From NCBI GenBank assembly GCA_910578715.1, contig CAJTRL010000090.1:1-10291 (forward strand): a stretch of 10,291 nucleotides of DNA, in the 5' to 3' direction. Shown piece after piece: positions 8,591-10,291 of this stretch. The stretch's first letter is position 1. Each line of letters starts with the position of its first letter. The DNA comes from an uncultured Lachnospiraceae bacterium. GTDB taxonomy: Bacteria > Bacillota > Clostridia > Lachnospirales > Lachnospiraceae. The notes below the pieces were generated by a model. The model had not been told where the DNA came from. It saw nothing but the letters and a program-made list of their open reading frames with translations, and ran no database searches. The position numbers and the translations under genes are program-made.

Positions 8591-8598
8591 CCTCCTTT
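8591..8598 (-). promoter_or_regulatory. Ribosome-binding site that decides the lysozyme start
   Basis: AAAGGAGG on the minus strand lies nine bases before the ATG at 8581. It falls inside the longer alternative frame starting at 8623, which favours the shorter 149-residue lysozyme. Confidence 0.85.
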
Positions 8599-8600
8599 GT

Positions 8601-9077
8601 CTACTTTCCGCAGTCATCAACATTCTGTTTCATTTCCGCGAGTATATTCCGTAGAAATCCTGGCAGGCTGACTCCCATTCTCCCTGCATTTTCAAGAATG
8701 GATAATAGCTCGTTAATCGTCAGCCATATCGTAACCAGAAAGCCGAAAATAGTTTTAATCCGGTTTTCAATCCCCATTTCTCCGGACAACGTATAGAGAA
8801 TATAGTCCGTGCAGAAAGCAACCAGAATCGTCAACATGTCCCCTGCTTTCTTATAAATTCCAATAATGCTTTTTTTACTGCTCCAGCCATACTTTCTATT
8901 ATTGGGATGTTCCACAGCTTCCTTCTTGGATGCCAGCATACCCGAAATATAATCTACGGTCATCAGAAAAATCAGTAACGCCATCGCCGGCGCTATCATT
9001 TCGAATTCATTGCCAATTGCGGCACATGCCATCGCAGCAATTCCTTTTAACATATTAAATGATAGTTTCCGTTCCAT
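8601..9077 (-). CDS. Phage holin, TcdE/UviB-like (toxin secretion/phage lysis holin)
   Basis: This 158-residue membrane protein looks like the Phage_holin_4_1 family, which includes TcdE of C. difficile. Visible features are an N-terminal hydrophobic stretch (about residues 9-22), three stronger membrane segments (about 28-48, 80-98 and 109-128), the family motif VDYISGMLA (D42, G46), a cytoplasmic-type loop with YGWSSKKSIIGIYKKAG, and a late LLSILENAG then GVSLPGFL. Holins of this class make inner-membrane holes that let endolysins or large toxins pass. The ATG at 9077 follows AAGGGGG with a 10-base spacer. A second methionine at position 9 could give a shorter form, but no good ribosome site precedes it. 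The gene lies 25 bp after the sigma-factor gene and 19 bp before the lysozyme gene, so the three probably share a transcript. Confidence 0.9.
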   Translation of the reverse strand: MERKLSFNMLKGIAAMACAAIGNEFEMIAPAMALLIFLMTVDYISGMLASKKEAVEHPNNRKYGWSSKKSIIGIYKKAGDMLTILVAFCTDYILYTLSGEMGIENRIKTIFGFLVTIWLTINELLSILENAGRMGVSLPGFLRNILAEMKQNVDDCGK

Positions 9078-9102
9078 TTTGTAAATGCCCCCTTATATGT
9101 AT

Positions 9103-9645
9103 TCAGTTTTCTTTAATATCTAACACGTCCTCTTTTATGACCCCAATCAGCTCTTTCTTCACACGATGCACATATTGCCTTGATATGCCAAGTTCTAAAG
9201 CAGTCTGCTGATTCGTATACCCTTTTAGAAAAATCAAGTCAAAAATCTGCTTTTTCTTTCCGTTCAGCCTGTCCCGAATTCTTAGTAGTTCATCTTTCAC
9301 CAGCGTATCCTCCAATAAATTATCTTCACTTCTTTTTTCCTCCAGTTCATGTCCGTCTGCTTCAATCACATAGTCATTATATCTACGGCTTTTTCTATAA
9401 AGTTCAAAATATTTATTTTTAAGCGCAGTCGTCAGATATTTTACAGTTTGCCCGTCATCGTCATAAAAACTTATACTACACACTGCCTCCCATAACGTCA
9501 TTGCAAATTCTGCATACATATCCTCTTCTTCATCTTTATACAGGATTCTTACATATTTCCTGATAAGAGGATGGAATCTATGCAACAGCATACTGAATTT
9601 CTCCTTATCCCTTTTTATCTCACATATCAGTTCAGAAACACCCAC
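9103..9645 (-). CDS. Sigma-70 family factor resembling TcdR/UviA/BotR
   Basis: The product is 180 residues, close to the size of the clostridial toxin and bacteriocin sigma factors (TcdR, TetR, BotR, UviA). A region-2-like part (about residues 17-88) includes FHPLIRKYVRILYKDEEED and YLTTALKNKYFELYRKSRR. A region-4 helix-turn-helix lies at about 132-172 with FLKGYTNQQTALELGISRQ and a basic recognition helix (VHRVKKE). From memory, TcdR has a closely similar layout: a FKPLVKKL-type segment, NKTFELSRR, and KGYSDREISVKLKISRQ. Start is GTG at 9645, with GGAGGG eight bases upstream; the next in-frame methionine, residue 19, would cut into region 2. It is first in the apparent operon with the holin and lysozyme. 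A TTTACG-N16-CTTTTT element just upstream suggests it transcribes itself. A phage late-gene regulator is the main alternative. Sigma-like DNA-binding role is confident; membership in the TcdR group is likely. Confidence 0.85.
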   Translation of the reverse strand: MGVSELICEIKRDKEKFSMLLHRFHPLIRKYVRILYKDEEEDMYAEFAMTLWEAVCSISFYDDDGQTVKYLTTALKNKYFELYRKSRRYNDYVIEADGHELEEKRSEDNLLEDTLVKDELLRIRDRLNGKKKQIFDLIFLKGYTNQQTALELGISRQYVHRVKKELIGVIKEDVLDIKEN

Positions 9646-9653
9646 TTCTATTT

Positions 9654-9659
9654 CCCTCC
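9654..9659 (-). promoter_or_regulatory. Ribosome-binding site supporting the GTG start of the sigma factor
   Basis: GGAGGG on the minus strand lies eight bases before the GTG at 9645. It supports the GTG over the internal methionine at residue 19. Confidence 0.8.
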
Positions 9660-9669
9660 ATTATGAGAA

Positions 9670-9697
9670 AAAAAGATAGATATCTCGAAAACGTAAA
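9670..9697 (-). promoter_or_regulatory. Candidate TcdR-type promoter of the sigma-factor gene
   Basis: On the minus strand, TTTACG (9697-9692) is separated by 16 bases from CTTTTT (9675-9670). This resembles the TTTACA / CTCTTT elements described for TcdR-class sigma factors. A start site near 9664 would leave a leader of about 20 bases before the GTG, with the Shine-Dalgarno inside it. The same element recurs upstream of the giant RHS gene, with matching bases in the spacer too. It is a prediction from sequence only. Confidence 0.55.
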
Positions 9698-9967
9698 CCA
9701 GACTGGAATATTAAATTTTTTTAAATGTCGCTGAAACCTTTTTGTCCGCTAAAATTAAAATGTTAAAAAAGGAAAAACTTACATCAGAACGATAGAACAT
9801 AGAACTCATAAAACGTAAAATGAATTTCTTATATCCAAAATACCATATTATCAACATGCAAAATCTGTTCCGTAAAATTTTGTCGAAAAATCGGAAAAAA
9901 TTGCATCCGGGAATTTTCATTACAATCCTTACAGGGGATTCGGCTACGATTTGGCCGATGAAATAGC
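9698..9967. other. AT-rich intergenic region upstream of the sigma-factor gene
   Basis: About 270 bp between the upstream terminator and the proximal sigma promoter contain no convincing gene. A minus-strand frame at 9711-9920 is rich in F, I, L and K, as expected of AT-rich DNA. It lacks a ribosome site and overlaps the weak second promoter. A five-base inverted pair, TCGGC/GCCGA (9940-9958), is present but not followed by a T tract. With the flanking promoter and terminator, the gene-free stretch is 9646-10081. Its length suggests a place for regulators that control the sigma gene, but no operator can be named. Confidence 0.6.
9792..9819 (-). promoter_or_regulatory. Possible second sigma-gene promoter (weak)
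   Basis: On the minus strand, TTTACGTTTT (9819-9810) repeats the start of the proximal sigma promoter exactly, and a further GAG and CTAT are shared. At 16-base spacing the -10 position reads TTCTAT, a poorer match than CTTTTT. The toxin sigma gene tcdR is known to have more than one promoter, which makes this worth noting. Low confidence. Confidence 0.25.
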
Positions 9968-10014
9968 AAAAAAATATCCCGCTGCTTTACAATTCTGTAA
10001 AACAACGGGATATT
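9968..10014 (-). terminator. Intrinsic terminator of the small membrane protein gene
   Basis: Read on the minus strand, AATATCCCG (10014-10006) pairs with CGGGATATT (9981-9973), followed by a T run. Inside the loop a second inverted pair, TTTAC/GTAAA, can extend the stem. The T tract is present only on the minus side, so it acts on transcripts arriving from the 10082-10285 gene and insulates the downstream sigma-holin-lysozyme unit. Confidence 0.88.
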
Positions 10015-10081
10015 AATCGCAACTCTTAGAATTAGATTTTTATACATTCATTTACAAAGCATCTTTTCTCTCTTAATACTC

Positions 10082-10285
10082 TTAATAAAGTGACAGCCCT
10101 AATGCCACGACAAAAATCATAATTAAGATATACAAAGCAAAAATAATACCAAAAACAATCAGGTAAGCCTTGAAAAAATTGGATCTGCTCTTTTTCTCCG
10201 TTTTGCTGAACGCCCACACGAACATCATGACAATATTCAGACAGGGAACCATCATAAGCAGCATGGAAATCAGCCATTCGCTCAT
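10082..10285 (-). CDS. Small two-helix membrane protein, unknown function
   Basis: This 67-residue protein starts at ATG 10285 and stops with TAA at 10082. Two hydrophobic segments (about residues 4-25 and 40-64) flank a short polar, basic loop (SKTEKKSRSNFFKAY). Pro14, Asn17 and the run MMFVWAFS resemble small uncharacterised Firmicutes membrane proteins, but I cannot name a family with a known role. The ribosome-binding site would lie beyond the window edge, so the start is not confirmed. A terminator 67 bp downstream ends its transcript before the sigma-factor gene. It is therefore probably a separate unit and not part of the holin/RHS system. Overlapping frames here lack this membrane-protein pattern and were rejected. 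Confidence 0.7.
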   Translation of the reverse strand: MSEWLISMLLMMVPCLNIVMMFVWAFSKTEKKSRSNFFKAYLIVFGIIFALYILIMIFVVALGLSLY

Positions 10286-10291
10286 TTTTAC

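Noticed and set aside
8582..8623. Longer lysozyme starting at 8623
   Set aside because: It would overlap the holin end and add 14 polar residues outside the GH24 fold. The strong ribosome site at 8591-8598 points to the ATG at 8581.
9080..9085. TTTACA just before the holin start as another TcdR-type promoter
   Set aside because: It is only two bases from the ATG, and no CTTTTT-like box occurs at the right distance. The holin is better explained by cotranscription with the sigma gene.
8132..9645. Simple prophage remnant as the full explanation
   Set aside because: Not excluded, but no phage structural, integrase or packaging gene is visible in the window, and the matching promoter-like elements tie the sigma gene to the RHS gene. 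Flanking sequence would settle it.
9711..9920. Minus-strand frame of 69 codons upstream of the sigma gene, and the overlapping 9829-10047 frame
   Set aside because: Composition is as expected of AT-rich DNA, with no ribosome site and no recognisable domain. The longer-reaching frame runs through the terminator hairpin.
10032..10277. Alternative 81-codon minus-strand frame over the small membrane protein
   Set aside because: It overlaps the two-helix protein in another frame, runs past the latter's natural end toward the terminator, and has no consistent domain or membrane pattern.

Overview
The window reads as one transcriptional unit on the minus strand of a Gram-positive Clostridia-type genome. 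Lachnospiraceae or a relative is my best guess. The reasons are strong AAAGGAGG ribosome-binding sites, AT-rich intergenic DNA around a gene of moderate G+C, and a TcdE-type holin next to a TcdR/UviA-like sigma factor. The genus cannot be fixed from this sequence alone.

Layout in the direction of transcription (high to low coordinates). A 67-residue two-helix membrane protein (10285-10082) ends in a clear intrinsic terminator (10014-9968). About 270 bp of AT-rich DNA follows. Then come a sigma-70 family factor resembling the toxin and bacteriocin sigma factors TcdR/UviA/BotR (9645-9103, GTG start), a phage-type holin of the TcdE/UviB kind (9077-8601), and a GH24 lysozyme/endolysin with the E-D-T catalytic triad and no signal peptide (8581-8132). 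After a 91-bp gap comes a giant gene that starts at 8040 and is still open at base 1: 2680 codons with no stop. It encodes 13 fibronectin type III domains, a DUF6531-like RHS entry segment, roughly 50 YD/RHS repeats and an RHS-associated core ending in DPTG. The variable C-terminal toxin tip and any immunity gene lie beyond the window.

How the genes may work together (inference). The gene order recalls the C. difficile toxin locus, where TcdR drives transcription and TcdE helps release large toxins that have no signal peptide. Here the cargo would be a giant FN3-YD polymorphic toxin. Export or lysis would use the adjacent holin plus a dedicated muramidase, as in holin/endolysin ('type 10') secretion. 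A matching promoter-like element, TTTAC(A/G)-N16-CTTTTT, occurs upstream of both the sigma gene and the giant gene. It resembles TcdR-class promoters and suggests that the sigma factor switches on both itself and its toxin.

Limits: homologies are judged by eye, and the toxin's C-terminal activity is not visible.
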